A DNA stretch of 64,000 bases from Amycolatopsis lurida. GTDB taxonomy: Bacteria; Actinomycetota; Actinomycetes; Mycobacteriales; Pseudonocardiaceae. This document shows positions 35,012 through 43,030 of the stretch, in pieces (position 1 is the first letter of the stretch; every line of letters begins with the position of its first letter). The DNA lies in the NCBI RefSeq assembly GCF_900105055.1, contig NZ_FNTA01000004.1:7409501-7473500 (forward strand), read 5' to 3'. A program made the position numbers and the translations under genes. The notes beneath the pieces were generated by a model. The model was given only the letters and a program-made list of their open reading frames with translations. It ran no database searches and had not been told where the DNA came from.

Positions 35012-37497
35012 GAGGCGTATCGGCCGTTCACCAGTGCCGTGGCCAGTTCGATCCGGGAGCTCAGCCGTCCGTCCACATTCTTGCGGCTGGTCTGGAGGGT
35101 CTTCGCCAGCTGCTCGTTCGTCAGCCCTTCGCCGGCCAGCAGCGCCAGCAGGTGCTCGTTCTCGGCGGCCGTCTCCTCGTGGTCACCTGGGGGAGTGATC
35201 CCGTTGTCCCGCATCAGATTCCGCAGCCGCGCGCGGTACAGCAGCGCGTCGAGCGAACCGAGCGTCTCGTAGACCTCGACGAGTACCTTGGGATCGGTCG
35301 CGTGGTGCCGTACCAGGCGTTCGGCCGCGATGGCGAGTTCGAGCGGCTGTTCGCGTTCCCTTGCCAGCCAAAGGCATTCGCCGTCCGGCTCCTGTCGGAG
35401 GCAGGCGCGGACCAGATGGCGATGCAGCAGCACCCGCCCGGTCGGCATCGCGGAAGCGAGTTCCTCCAGCGCGTCGAGTGCCTTCCTGGCCGCGGCCCGG
35501 TCGTTCTTCCGCAACGCGAGTTCGGCGAGATCGGCCCAGGCGATGTCGGTGCCGACGGCGAGCCCGCGGGTGGCCGCGTGCAGGCGTTCGGCGGCGCGGT
35601 CGGTCTCGCCGAGCGCCATGTCGACCCGGGCCTCCGCGATGTCGAGCAGATGCGCCAGCATCGGTGCCGTGGCGCGGGCGGCGGTCAGCATCTCCCGTGC
35701 CGCGGTGAACCGTCCCTGCGACAGCAGGACCGACACGGTCGACAGGTGCATCGCGGCCGAGCCGGTAGCGTAACCGCGCCGCGAGCGGTCGGCCACGCTG
35801 CGATGGGCGAAGTCGATCGCGCGGTCGGGCCGGCCACGCATGACCGCGAGCATTGAACGTTCACTGTCACGCAGCCCCGTTTCGGGGAAGTCTTCGTCGG
35901 CGAGCAGTTTCTCCGCGCGTGCCCGTTCGCCCAGCACCAGCAACGCGGTGACGTACGAGGTGATCTGGTCGTTCCGGTGCCGCCGCGCCGTCCTCAGCGG
36001 CCACCGCTCGCGTTCGGTCAGGTTCGCGCCGAACCGTGCCGAGTGGCCTGCCCAGAGCTCGGCCAGACCGCCGAAGAGTTCGCCCAGCATCGCGGAGACC
36101 GTCGATTCGGTCCGCCAGGAATCGTTCTCCGCCAGCAGTTCGGCCGCTTCCGCCCAGCGGTCCAGCAGGCTCAGCGCGATCGCGCTCGAGGCCACCGACC
36201 AGTCCGGCGGGTTCGTGGCGATCCTCGCCAGTTCGGCAGTGTTGCCGGAGTTGTGCAGCGCGCAGACGGCGATGGACTGGGCCTCCTGCGCGGCGTCGGC
36301 GGACAGCCGGTCGGGGAATTCCTCCAGCAGCCGCCGCGTCCCCGCCAGGCTTTGTTCGTGGTCTCCGTTCAGGTGACACCACATGGTGTGGAGAAGGGTG
36401 ACCCTCGCCCGCTGCGGCCGGTCCTCGGTCAGTTCGACCGCGGCGCGCAGCCATCGCGCGCCGCGGGCGGTCTGGTCGTCGGGCAGGAAGGCCGCGTTGT
36501 CGAGCAGTTCGGCGAGGGCGCGGCGCGGGTCGATCAGCTTTCCGGCCTCGGCGATCCGGTCGGGGAGGTAGTACGGGGCGGACGTGTGCGCGGTCCCGTT
36601 CCACAACGCGGTGACGGCGGCCGCGGAGAGCCGGCGGCGTTCGAACGGCCCGAGTTCGGCGATCAGCGCGTACGCCACCACCGGCACGGTGAACCGCCAG
36701 CCCCGGCCACGATGCAGAATCCCGTCCGCTCGCAGGGTTTCCAGTATCGCGAGCGTTTCCGCGGGATCCTGCGCGAGGACCTCGCTGATCAGCGACGGCA
36801 TCGCCGCACCGAGCGGATGCAGCATCGCGGCGGCCTTCGCGACGGCGAACCGTCCGGGGGCCAGCTGCATGGAGTGCAGCGGAACCGGCGTACCGGGGAC
36901 GAGATACGCGCGCCGGTCGACGATCCGGATCGCGCCCTGCGCGCGCAGCAGGTCCAGCGCCTGGCGCAACGCGGCGGGCACTCCCCGGCTGAGTTCGTGC
37001 AGCCGGTCCCGCAGGAGGGCGCTCGGAACGGCGCCCAGCGCCTCGACGGCAGGCCGCGTGATCTCCGCCGTCGTCAACGGCGGCAACCGCACCGGTTCCA
37101 CCAGGCCTTCGGCTCGCAACCGCCGCACGACGGCGAGCCTTCCGGTCGCGTCCCGGACCGGGGTTCGCGTGGCGCAGACCAGCTTGCCCGACGAGCGGCG
37201 GATCGACGCCGCCAGCTCCGCGAGAGAGCCGCTCCCCATCCACTGGGTGTCGTCGAGCAGCAGCACATGCCCGTCGCCGACGTCGGGAGGCCAAGGAACG
37301 CCGCCGGGCGCGAGGTCGCCGTCCGGTGTGAAGCGCACGGTCGAAACCTCTTGTCCAGACGCGGAAAGCCGTTCGGACAGCCGGGCGAGCAGCGTGGTCC
37401 GGCCGACGCCCGCCGGCCCGGTCACCCAGACGCAGGGCGCGCCCTCGCCGGTGACAAGCTCCAAGATCCGCTCGGCCACCTCGTCCACGCCTGCCAT
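35008..37497 (-). CDS. LAL-like ATPase regulator with modified P-loop
   Basis: 829 residues. N-terminal ATPase: GPAGVGRTT at 27-35 has Arg where Walker A normally has Lys; Walker B is HVLLLDDTQWM. A long helical TPR-like middle follows, and the C-terminal 50 residues (LLALLAGEGLTNEQLAKTLQTSRKNVDGRL) are a divergent LuxR-type helix-turn-helix. It is the upstream member of a two-gene unit with the degenerate-receiver regulator at 34427. Nucleotide binding may be retained, but hydrolysis is doubtful. Confidence 0.83.
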   Translation of the reverse strand: MAGVDEVAERILELVTGEGAPCVWVTGPAGVGRTTLLARLSERLSASGQEVSTVRFTPDGDLAPGGVPWPPDVGDGHVLLLDDTQWMGSGSLAELAASIRRSSGKLVCATRTPVRDATGRLAVVRRLRAEGLVEPVRLPPLTTAEITRPAVEALGAVPSALLRDRLHELSRGVPAALRQALDLLRAQGAIRIVDRRAYLVPGTPVPLHSMQLAPGRFAVAKAAAMLHPLGAAMPSLISEVLAQDPAETLAILETLRADGILHRGRGWRFTVPVVAYALIAELGPFERRRLSAAAVTALWNGTAHTSAPYYLPDRIAEAGKLIDPRRALAELLDNAAFLPDDQTARGARWLRAAVELTEDRPQRARVTLLHTMWCHLNGDHEQSLAGTRRLLEEFPDRLSADAAQEAQSIAVCALHNSGNTAELARIATNPPDWSVASSAIALSLLDRWAEAAELLAENDSWRTESTVSAMLGELFGGLAELWAGHSARFGANLTERERWPLRTARRHRNDQITSYVTALLVLGERARAEKLLADEDFPETGLRDSERSMLAVMRGRPDRAIDFAHRSVADRSRRGYATGSAAMHLSTVSVLLSQGRFTAAREMLTAARATAPMLAHLLDIAEARVDMALGETDRAAERLHAATRGLAVGTDIAWADLAELALRKNDRAAARKALDALEELASAMPTGRVLLHRHLVRACLRQEPDGECLWLAREREQPLELAIAAERLVRHHATDPKVLVEVYETLGSLDALLYRARLRNLMRDNGITPPGDHEETAAENEHLLALLAGEGLTNEQLAKTLQTSRKNVDGRLSSRIELATALVNGRYAS

Positions 37498-37575
37498 CCT
37501 GAGCGGCGCGGACCTCCGCGACGTGGCGGGGCGGCCGGCCTGGCCCGTATGGCCGCCGGGTCCGCCCGAAAGCCG

Positions 37576-38103
37576 TCAGGCGGCGAGAGGACCGAAGACC
37601 AGCGTGCCCGGGGCCTTCGCGTCGTCACCCGCCCAGAACTCCAGCCAGAGCGCGGCGAACTCGTCCCTGGACAGCATTCCGTCGCCGTCGGAGTCCAGCA
37701 GCGGGAAGGTGGCGTCGGTGTCGGTGGGGCGGCCGTTCCAGACCTCGATCAACTGGCGGTACTCCGCCGCGGAGATCAGGCCGTCCCCGTTCTCGTCGAT
37801 CGCTTCGAACATCGCGTCGGCCGTCGCGGTCACGGCCTCGGGCGTGTCCGGGAGCCTGTCGACCACCAGGAGGACCTCGTCGAGGGTGACCTTGTCGTCG
37901 CGGTCGAGGTCCGACGCCGCCAGCAACGTCGTCCACCAGCTCAGCATGATGCCGGTCAGGCGCCGCTCGTCACCCGGGCCGCGGCGCCGCGCCCACCGGT
38001 CGGCCAGCGCCTGGAAGTCCCGTTCCTGAAGGAAACCGTCGCCGTCGACGTCCATCGCGGCGAAGACGCCCGAGATCTTGCGCCGCTGCAAGTCGCTTGC
38101 CAT
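37576..38103 (-). CDS. Four-EF-hand calcium-binding protein (calerythrin-like)
   Basis: 175 residues. Four EF-hand loops: DVDGDGFLQERD (about 18), DLDRDDKVTLDE (about 66), DENGDGLISAAE (about 103) and DSDGDGMLSRDE (about 137). Positions 1, 3, 5 and 12 carry the expected acidic or Asn ligands in all four. Length and spacing match calerythrin/CabD, cytosolic calcium buffers or sensors of actinomycetes. No signal peptide. The gene is monocistronic and divergent from a small cysteine-rich gene. Confidence 0.9.
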   Translation of the reverse strand: MASDLQRRKISGVFAAMDVDGDGFLQERDFQALADRWARRRGPGDERRLTGIMLSWWTTLLAASDLDRDDKVTLDEVLLVVDRLPDTPEAVTATADAMFEAIDENGDGLISAAEYRQLIEVWNGRPTDTDATFPLLDSDGDGMLSRDEFAALWLEFWAGDDAKAPGTLVFGPLAA

Positions 38104-38232
38104 GCGTCCGAACGATAGGACCGGTGGCGTAACGGCACATCGGCCATTCAGGGCCACGGCGATCCACGATCGGGGGACGGCGCGCGGAGCGCCGTACCGT
38201 GGACAGCGACGACCTGCACCCGGAGGTGGTGG

Positions 38233-38439
38233 ATGACGGACGAAATCGAACGGGCGGCCCACGCCTACTGTCCTGCCTGCAATCCGGCCCCCGGCCTCGG
38301 CGAGCCGGTCACGGCGCTCTGCGGGGCCACCCATCCGTACTGGGGCCGCCGCGAGCGGCCGGTGAACAACTGCCCGGCCTGCGAGGCCGTCGTCGCGAAG
38401 ACGGTGTACCCGTGCGGCCATACGGGTGGTGGGAGATGA
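38233..38439 (+). CDS. Small cysteine-rich protein, probable zinc ribbon
   Basis: 68 residues. Cysteine/histidine pairs YCPACNPA near residue 13, LCGATH near 30, and NCPACEAVV and YPCGH in the C-terminal half give a Cys4/His-type metal knuckle arrangement. The start ATG has GGAGG four bases upstream. The family is not recognised. Small proteins of this kind occur in many actinomycetes as possible DNA- or protein-binding adaptors. Confidence 0.6.
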   Translation: MTDEIERAAHAYCPACNPAPGLGEPVTALCGATHPYWGRRERPVNNCPACEAVVAKTVYPCGHTGGGR

Positions 38440-38516
38440 GGGCCACAGTGAGGTCGCTGTTTCCCCGGCCCGTCGCGGGGTATCCGGAGGCAGCGGACAA
38501 CGAAAGGGAGGCCACG

Positions 38517-38693
38517 ATGAACGACAAGGCCGAAAACAAGATCGACGAGCTCAAGGGCAAGGCGAAGGAAGCGGCCGGGAACGCCACCGACAACGAGCAG
38601 TGGCAGGCCGAAGGCAAGGCCGAGCAGGGCAAGGCCAACGTCAAGCAGGCGGGCGAGAAGATCAAGGACGCCGTGAAGGGCGTTCGGGACTGA
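38517..38693 (+). CDS. CsbD-family stress protein
   Basis: 58 residues, highly charged and Lys/Glu/Ala-rich (KAENKIDELKGKAKEAAGNA), the standard CsbD signature. CsbD proteins are small general-stress proteins under sigma-B-type control in Bacillus; the molecular role is unknown. Ribosome-binding site AAGGGAGG precedes the ATG. A perfect hairpin follows the stop by 10 bases. Confidence 0.88.
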   Translation: MNDKAENKIDELKGKAKEAAGNATDNEQWQAEGKAEQGKANVKQAGEKIKDAVKGVRD

Positions 38694-38702
38694 CCTGTGG
38701 CG

Positions 38703-38737
38703 GGCTCGCGCGTGAAGATCACCTTCACGCGCGAGCC
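38703..38737 (+). terminator. Perfect hairpin terminator after csbD-like gene
   Basis: GGCTCGCGCGTGAAG and its exact complement separated by ATCAC, ten bases after the CsbD stop and 20 bases before the pentapeptide gene. Very stable and GC-rich. Confidence 0.8.
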
Positions 38738-38757
38738 GCTGCGGTACGGTCCGGATC

Positions 38758-39417
38758 ATGGACTTCCGGGACTTCGACGGCATCAAGGTACGGCGCCCTT
38801 CGGTCGGGCGCGACGACCTCGAAAACGAGCCCGCCGCGTTCCGGGGTGACTTCGACTTCGACTCGGTCCACCTCGACGGCGGCGACCAGGACGGAGTCCG
38901 CGGCGGCGGCGAGATCGTCCGTTCCCTCGTCTCGGACGTGAGCCTGGCGAACTCCCGGCTCGACAGGTTGACCCTTTCCGACGTGATCCTCGAAGGCGTC
39001 GACCTCTCCAACGCGGCGATCCGCGAACTGTCGGCCCGCCGGGTCGAAATCCTTCGCTGCCGCGCGATCGGGCTGGGAGTGGCGATCACCTCGGCGACCG
39101 ATCTGTACGTCGAGAACGCGAGGTTCGACTACGCGTCGGTGACGGTCGAACGGGTGAAGGGCTCAACCGTGTTCTCCGGATGTTCGTTCCGGGAGACGGT
39201 GTTCTCCGGAGACCTGTCCCGACTGACCTTTGTGGACTGTGAGTTCGCCGGAACGGAATTCGCGGCGACCGCCGCGGTGGACTGCGATCTCCGCGGTTCG
39301 CGCCTGTCCGGCGTCCGCGGCCTGGTGAGCTTGCGCGGCGCGAAAATCACCGGCGAGCAGGCCGCTTCGGTCGCGGGGATCCTCGCCACCGAAAGCGGAT
39401 TGTCGGTCGTCGGATGA
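38758..39417 (+). CDS. Pentapeptide-repeat protein
   Basis: 219 residues. Repeats of the A(D/N)LXX type start around residue 60 (ANSRLDRLTLSDVILEGVDLSNAAI) and continue with looser spacing (SGCSFRETVFSGDLSRLTFVDCEF). This should form a right-handed quadrilateral beta helix. Some family members mimic DNA and protect gyrase, but most have no known function. The stop overlaps the decayed hydrolase gene start (ATGA). Confidence 0.85.
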   Translation: MDFRDFDGIKVRRPSVGRDDLENEPAAFRGDFDFDSVHLDGGDQDGVRGGGEIVRSLVSDVSLANSRLDRLTLSDVILEGVDLSNAAIRELSARRVEILRCRAIGLGVAITSATDLYVENARFDYASVTVERVKGSTVFSGCSFRETVFSGDLSRLTFVDCEFAGTEFAATAAVDCDLRGSRLSGVRGLVSLRGAKITGEQAASVAGILATESGLSVVG

Positions 39418-39889
39418 CCCACGTCGTCCTGTTCCACTCGGTGCTGGGGTTGCGGCCGGCCGAGCCGGCCGCGGCGGACCGGCTGCGCGCCGCCGGCCAC
39501 GTGCGCTCGACGCCGCCAGGCAGCTGCCCGAGGACACCGTGCCGGCCGGGATGGCGATGGGCGCGGTGGTGGCCGCGGGGCTGCTCCCTCATCGGCCCGC
39601 CACCGCCGGCGTGCTCTTGCTCCACGCCATCGCCGACCTGCCCGCGAAAGTTCGCGAGGGGTTGCCGATCCAGCTCCACGCGGCCGACCCGGACGACTTC
39701 GCACCACCCGCCGCGCTCCCAGGCTGGCTCGACGCGGCGACCCAATCCGGCGCCGACGCGCGGGTGTTCACCTACCCCGGCGCTGGCCACTTCTACACCG
39801 ACAGCAGCCTGCCCGACCATCACGAAGAGACGGCGACCCTGACCTGGCAACGGATTCTGGCGTTCCTGGCGGTTCAGCCCTCCGGATAG
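39414..39889 (+). pseudogene. Dienelactone hydrolase family, internal deletion and frameshift
   Basis: The first frame (from 39414) starts like a complete enzyme (THVVLFHSVLGLRPAE... RAAGHV), but from about 39503 the recognisable protein continues in another frame (ALDAARQLPEDTVPAGMAMGA...). That frame ends normally with the catalytic Asp and His region (ADPDDFAPP, YPGAGHFYTD) and stops at 39889. About 35-45 codons present in family members between these parts are missing. The nucleophile position is Ala (G-M-A-M-G) instead of Ser or Cys. The gene is therefore dead on three counts. Confidence 0.8.
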
Positions 39890-40209
39890 AAGACGAAGAG
39901 CGTGCACCCGGTCGCCGACGCGGGCACGTGCCACGAACCGGCCGGAGCGTGCAGGAAGGTACCCGCCGGGTAGTCACGCGCTCCGTCGTTGAAGATGCCG
40001 GAGACGACGAACACCTCTTCGGGTCCCGGTTCGTGGACGTCGCGATGTGGCCACGAGGTTCCGGGATCCATTTCCAGCACGTTGGCGTGGGCGCCGTCCG
40101 TTCCCGTCCACAGTGGACGCAACCGGATCCCGGGGAACAGCTCGCGAACGGGGGATTCCTTGACGGGGAAGGAAATGTAGCCCTCTTGGGCGAGAATCTC
40201 TGGGTGCAT
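39874..40209 (-). CDS. Cupin-domain protein
   Basis: 111 residues forming a single cupin barrel: SWPHRDVHEPGPEEVFVVSGIFND (motif 1, with two His and Glu) and GTFLHAPAGSWHVPAS (motif 2). It resembles the ChrR/anti-sigma-like cupins that bind zinc, but lacks an N-terminal anti-sigma part. The 3' end overlaps the tail of the decayed hydrolase by 16 bases. Divergent from the GlxA-type regulator, which may control it. Confidence 0.82.
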   Translation of the reverse strand: MHPEILAQEGYISFPVKESPVRELFPGIRLRPLWTGTDGAHANVLEMDPGTSWPHRDVHEPGPEEVFVVSGIFNDGARDYPAGTFLHAPAGSWHVPASATGCTLFVFYPEG

Positions 40210-40280
40210 GACCTCATGGTGCCGTGGCCGCCTCGCGCCCGGACAGTGTCAGAGAAGACACCATGGGGTATTTTCCTGCC

Positions 40281-41225
40281 ATGCATCGCGTGAGGGCACT
40301 GGTGCGGCCGGTGCAGTCGACCTTCGAGCTCGGGATCGCCGCCGAGGTCTTCGGTACGGAGCGCGCCGGAGTGCCGCGGTACTACGAATTCGACGTCTGC
40401 ACGGAGAAACCCGGCCCGGTGCCGACCACGGCCGGGTACGAGATCTCCGTGACCAGCGGCCTGTCCGCGCTGGCGGACGCCGACACGGTGCTCATCCCCG
40501 GCTGGTCCCCGGCGGAGGCACCGCTCTCGGCCCAGGTGCGCCGGGCGCTCCTGCGCGCGCACGCCAGGGGAGCGCGGCTCGTCACGATCTGTTCCGGCGT
40601 TTTCGCGCTGGCCAGGACCGGGTTGCTGGACGGCAGGACGGCGACCACCCATTGGGCGCGTGTTTCCCATCTACAGGAGGAATTCCCGCGGATTCGCGTG
40701 GAACCGGACGTGCTCTACGTGGACCACGGCGACGTCGCCACGAGCGCCGGGGCGGGCGCGGGGATCGATCTCTGCCTGCACCTGGTCCGGCGTGACCACG
40801 GGGCCGCGCACGCCGCCCTCGTCGCCCGGCACATGGTGATGCCGCCGCACCGGGACGGCGGTCAGGCGCAGTTCGTCCCGGCCCCGCCGACCGGCGACGA
40901 GCTGGACGGTCTCCTCGAATGGGCGGGCGAACGCCTCGGGACACCGTTGTCGGTGGGTGATCTGGCCGCGCACCTCAACGTCTCACCCCGAACCCTCGCC
41001 CGGCGCTTCGCCGATCAGCTCGGCACCACGCCGGGCGCCTGGTTGCTGACGCGGCGCGTGACCGAGGCGCGCACCCTGCTGGAGGAGACCGCCTTGCCGG
41101 TGGAAGTGATCGCGGCCCGCGTCGGGCTGACGTCGGCCGTGAATCTCCGCCGTCGTTTCCGCGATCAGGTCGGCACGACGCCGGGCGCGTACCGGCGCGC
41201 CTTCCGGGGCCCGGTTTCGCCTTGA
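40281..41225 (+). CDS. GlxA-type AraC regulator (DJ-1/PfpI domain + AraC HTH)
   Basis: 314 residues from the ATG at 40281, which matches the usual family start; an ATG at 40263 is possible. An N-terminal DJ-1/PfpI domain (about 1-175) with the nucleophile-elbow-like VTICSGVFALA is followed by two AraC helix-turn-helix units (about 215-310, with LNVSPRTLARRFADQLGTTP and VGLTSAVNLRRRFRDQVGTTP). GlxA-type proteins regulate amine or small-molecule catabolism. Target probably the divergent cupin gene, by position only. Confidence 0.9.
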   Translation: MHRVRALVRPVQSTFELGIAAEVFGTERAGVPRYYEFDVCTEKPGPVPTTAGYEISVTSGLSALADADTVLIPGWSPAEAPLSAQVRRALLRAHARGARLVTICSGVFALARTGLLDGRTATTHWARVSHLQEEFPRIRVEPDVLYVDHGDVATSAGAGAGIDLCLHLVRRDHGAAHAALVARHMVMPPHRDGGQAQFVPAPPTGDELDGLLEWAGERLGTPLSVGDLAAHLNVSPRTLARRFADQLGTTPGAWLLTRRVTEARTLLEETALPVEVIAARVGLTSAVNLRRRFRDQVGTTPGAYRRAFRGPVSP

Positions 41226-41270
41226 GCGGAACGGTGCGCGCGCGCCCCGGCGGAATGTCACGATGATCGT

Positions 41271-41603
41271 ATGGCGGACATCCTCCCTTTCCACCAGAAG
41301 CGTCCCGAACCGGAGCCGCTGTGGCGTGACGTGCTGGGCAAGAGCCTGCGCGCCGCGAGGGAGGACCAGGGCGGCCGCCTCGTCGACGTCGCGGAACGCG
41401 CCGGGATTTCGCCGCAGTACCTCTCCGAGATCGAACGCGGCCGCAAGGAGCCGTCCAGCGAGATGATCGCCGCGGTCACCGGCGCGCTCGGGCTCGACCT
41501 GGCGGACCTGCTCTTCGGTATCGCGGGCACGATCAGCCGGGGCGGCAGCACGGGTCTCGCGGTCGGCCGGCGGCCGCGAGGACCCGTGCTCATGGCCGCT
41601 TGA
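41271..41603 (+). CDS. PopR/ClgR-like XRE regulator of clp genes
   Basis: 110 residues. Helix-turn-helix about 25-80 (LRAAREDQGGRLVDVAERAGISPQYLSEIERGRKEPSSEMI), the pattern of ClgR and PopR, activators of clpP operons in actinobacteria. The C-terminus ends RGPVLMAA. In PopR and ClgR a terminal Ala-Ala serves as a degradation signal for ClpP, which gives feedback. It converges on two clpP genes 157 bases away, the same neighbourhood as popR-clpP3-clpP4 in Streptomyces lividans. Identification rests on sequence pattern plus context. Confidence 0.8.
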   Translation: MADILPFHQKRPEPEPLWRDVLGKSLRAAREDQGGRLVDVAERAGISPQYLSEIERGRKEPSSEMIAAVTGALGLDLADLLFGIAGTISRGGSTGLAVGRRPRGPVLMAA

Positions 41604-41638
41604 TCGTCTGTCGGTGAACCCGCGCCGCGATCGACGTC

Positions 41639-41690
41639 GGCAGGACGTGACCTGGTGACCCCTCCCGATGGGCGATCAGGGCGTCCTGCC
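41639..41690. terminator. Imperfect hairpin between popR-like and clpP genes
   Basis: GGCAGGACG (41639-41647) and CGTCCTGCC (41682-41690) are exact complements around a 34-base loop with some further internal pairing. It lies between the converging regulator (ends 41603) and clpP (ends 41761), fitting a bidirectional terminator. Confidence 0.45.
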
Positions 41691-41760
41691 ACCGCGATAG
41701 CCGGGCGGGTTCACGCGTTGTGTCCGGTTTACGAGTCCGTCCTCAGCTCCGCCGACCCGC

Positions 41761-42351
41761 CTAAGCACGCTCGTCGAGGACGCGGTCCGCGAGCCCGTAC
41801 GCGACCGCGCCCGCCGCGTCGAACACGCGGTCCCGGTCGGTGTCGTGCCGGAGATCGGCGACGGCGCGGCCGGTGTGCGCGGAGAGGATCTCTTCCAGCT
41901 GCGTCCGCACCCGCACCACTTCGTCGGCCTGCAGGATGAGGTCCGGGATGGTGCCGCGGCCCTGCGCGGCGGGCTGGTGCAGCACCACCCTGGTGTGGGG
42001 AAGCACGAACCGGTGCCCCGCCTCGCCGGCGGCCAGCAGGATCGCGCCCGCCGCGACGGCCTGGCCGACGCAGGTCGTGGCCACCGGCGCCTTGATGAAG
42101 CGCATCGTGTCGTACAGCGCGAGCATCGCCGACGGGTCGCCGCCCTCGGTGTTGATGTAGAGGTTGATCTCCTGCTCGGGGTTGTCCGCTTCCAGGTACA
42201 GCAGCTGCGTGATCAGCGCGTTCGCCACGCCCGAATCGATCGCGGTCCCGAGGTAGATGATCCGCTCCGACAGCAGATGCGAGTAGACGTCCATGATCCG
42301 CTCGCCGGCGGGACTGCGGGAGATGACGTTGGGGATGGTGTAGGTGCTCAT
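41761..42351 (-). CDS. ClpP-like subunit lacking the catalytic serine
   Basis: 196 residues with the full ClpP fold. The catalytic Ser position is Ala100: CVGQAVAAGAILLAAG aligns with the usual C-I-G-Q-A-A-S-M-G block, and the codon is GCG. His125 (VVLHQP) and the Asp of HDTDRD (about 170) are still present. As with ClpR proteins of plastids and cyanobacteria, it is probably a structural, non-cleaving subunit. The start overlaps the stop of the serine-bearing clpP gene (ATGA), so both are made together and likely form a mixed barrel. Confidence 0.9.
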   Translation of the reverse strand: MSTYTIPNVISRSPAGERIMDVYSHLLSERIIYLGTAIDSGVANALITQLLYLEADNPEQEINLYINTEGGDPSAMLALYDTMRFIKAPVATTCVGQAVAAGAILLAAGEAGHRFVLPHTRVVLHQPAAQGRGTIPDLILQADEVVRVRTQLEEILSAHTGRAVADLRHDTDRDRVFDAAGAVAYGLADRVLDERA

Positions 42352-42974
42352 GCGCCCGCACCCCTTTCCGTGCCGAGGCCGAGTTTGTGCGTGCGGACGG
42401 GGACGACCTGGTCGAGGCTCTCGACGATGTGGTCGATGAAGCCGTATTCGCGCGCCTGCTCGGTGGTGAACCAGCGATCGTGGAGCGAGTCGGCGAAGAT
42501 CCGGTCGATGGGCTGCCCGGTGTCGTCGGCGATGAGGCCCAGCACCGTGTCCCGCGTGTAGCGCAGGTCGTCCGCCTGCACCTCCACTTCGACGGCCGAA
42601 CCGCCGATGCCCGCCGAGCCCTGGTGCATCAGGATCCGGGCGTGCGGCAGGGCGAAGCGTTTGCCGGGGGTGCCCGCGGAAAGCAGGAACTGCCCGGCGC
42701 TGCACGCCAGCCCCAGCGCGAGGGTCGCGACGTCGCACGGCACGAGCCGCATCACGTCGCGGATGGCCAGCATCGAGGGGACCGAACCACCCGGCGAATG
42801 GATCCACAACGCGATGTCCTTGCGCGGGTCCTCGCTCGCCAGTGACAGCAGCTGGGTGGTGAGGACCGTCCCGTTGTCGTCGTCGAGCGCGCCGTCGAGG
42901 ACCAGCACACGCTGGCTGAAGAACCGTTCCCGGAGCCGTTGGTCGAAGAGTGGCTGCTTCTCGTATTCGGTCAT
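42348..42974 (-). CDS. clpP: ATP-dependent Clp protease proteolytic subunit
   Basis: 208 residues. Catalytic triad visible: Ser92 (LACSAGQFLLSAG), His117 (ILMHQGSAG) and Asp about 166 (SLHDRWFT). The HDRWFT-EQAREYGF block is typical of actinobacterial ClpP3/ClpP4-type accessory proteases rather than the housekeeping pair. It is the first gene of a two-gene unit with the serine-less subunit. It needs a Clp ATPase, not encoded here. The nearby PopR-like regulator is the obvious candidate activator. Confidence 0.92.
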   Translation of the reverse strand: MTEYEKQPLFDQRLRERFFSQRVLVLDGALDDDNGTVLTTQLLSLASEDPRKDIALWIHSPGGSVPSMLAIRDVMRLVPCDVATLALGLACSAGQFLLSAGTPGKRFALPHARILMHQGSAGIGGSAVEVEVQADDLRYTRDTVLGLIADDTGQPIDRIFADSLHDRWFTTEQAREYGFIDHIVESLDQVVPVRTHKLGLGTERGAGA

Positions 42975-43030
42975 GCCCCGACCATGCCGCCGGGGCCCGG
43001 CCGTCCGCCGGTTTCTCTGCTGTGAGCGGA

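Noticed and set aside
42975..43030. A PopR or ClgR binding box upstream of clpP
   Set aside because: I looked for a ClgR-type CGC-n5-GCG dyad or an obvious direct repeat in the 56-base gap and saw none convincing; the control site may lie within the kinase gene.
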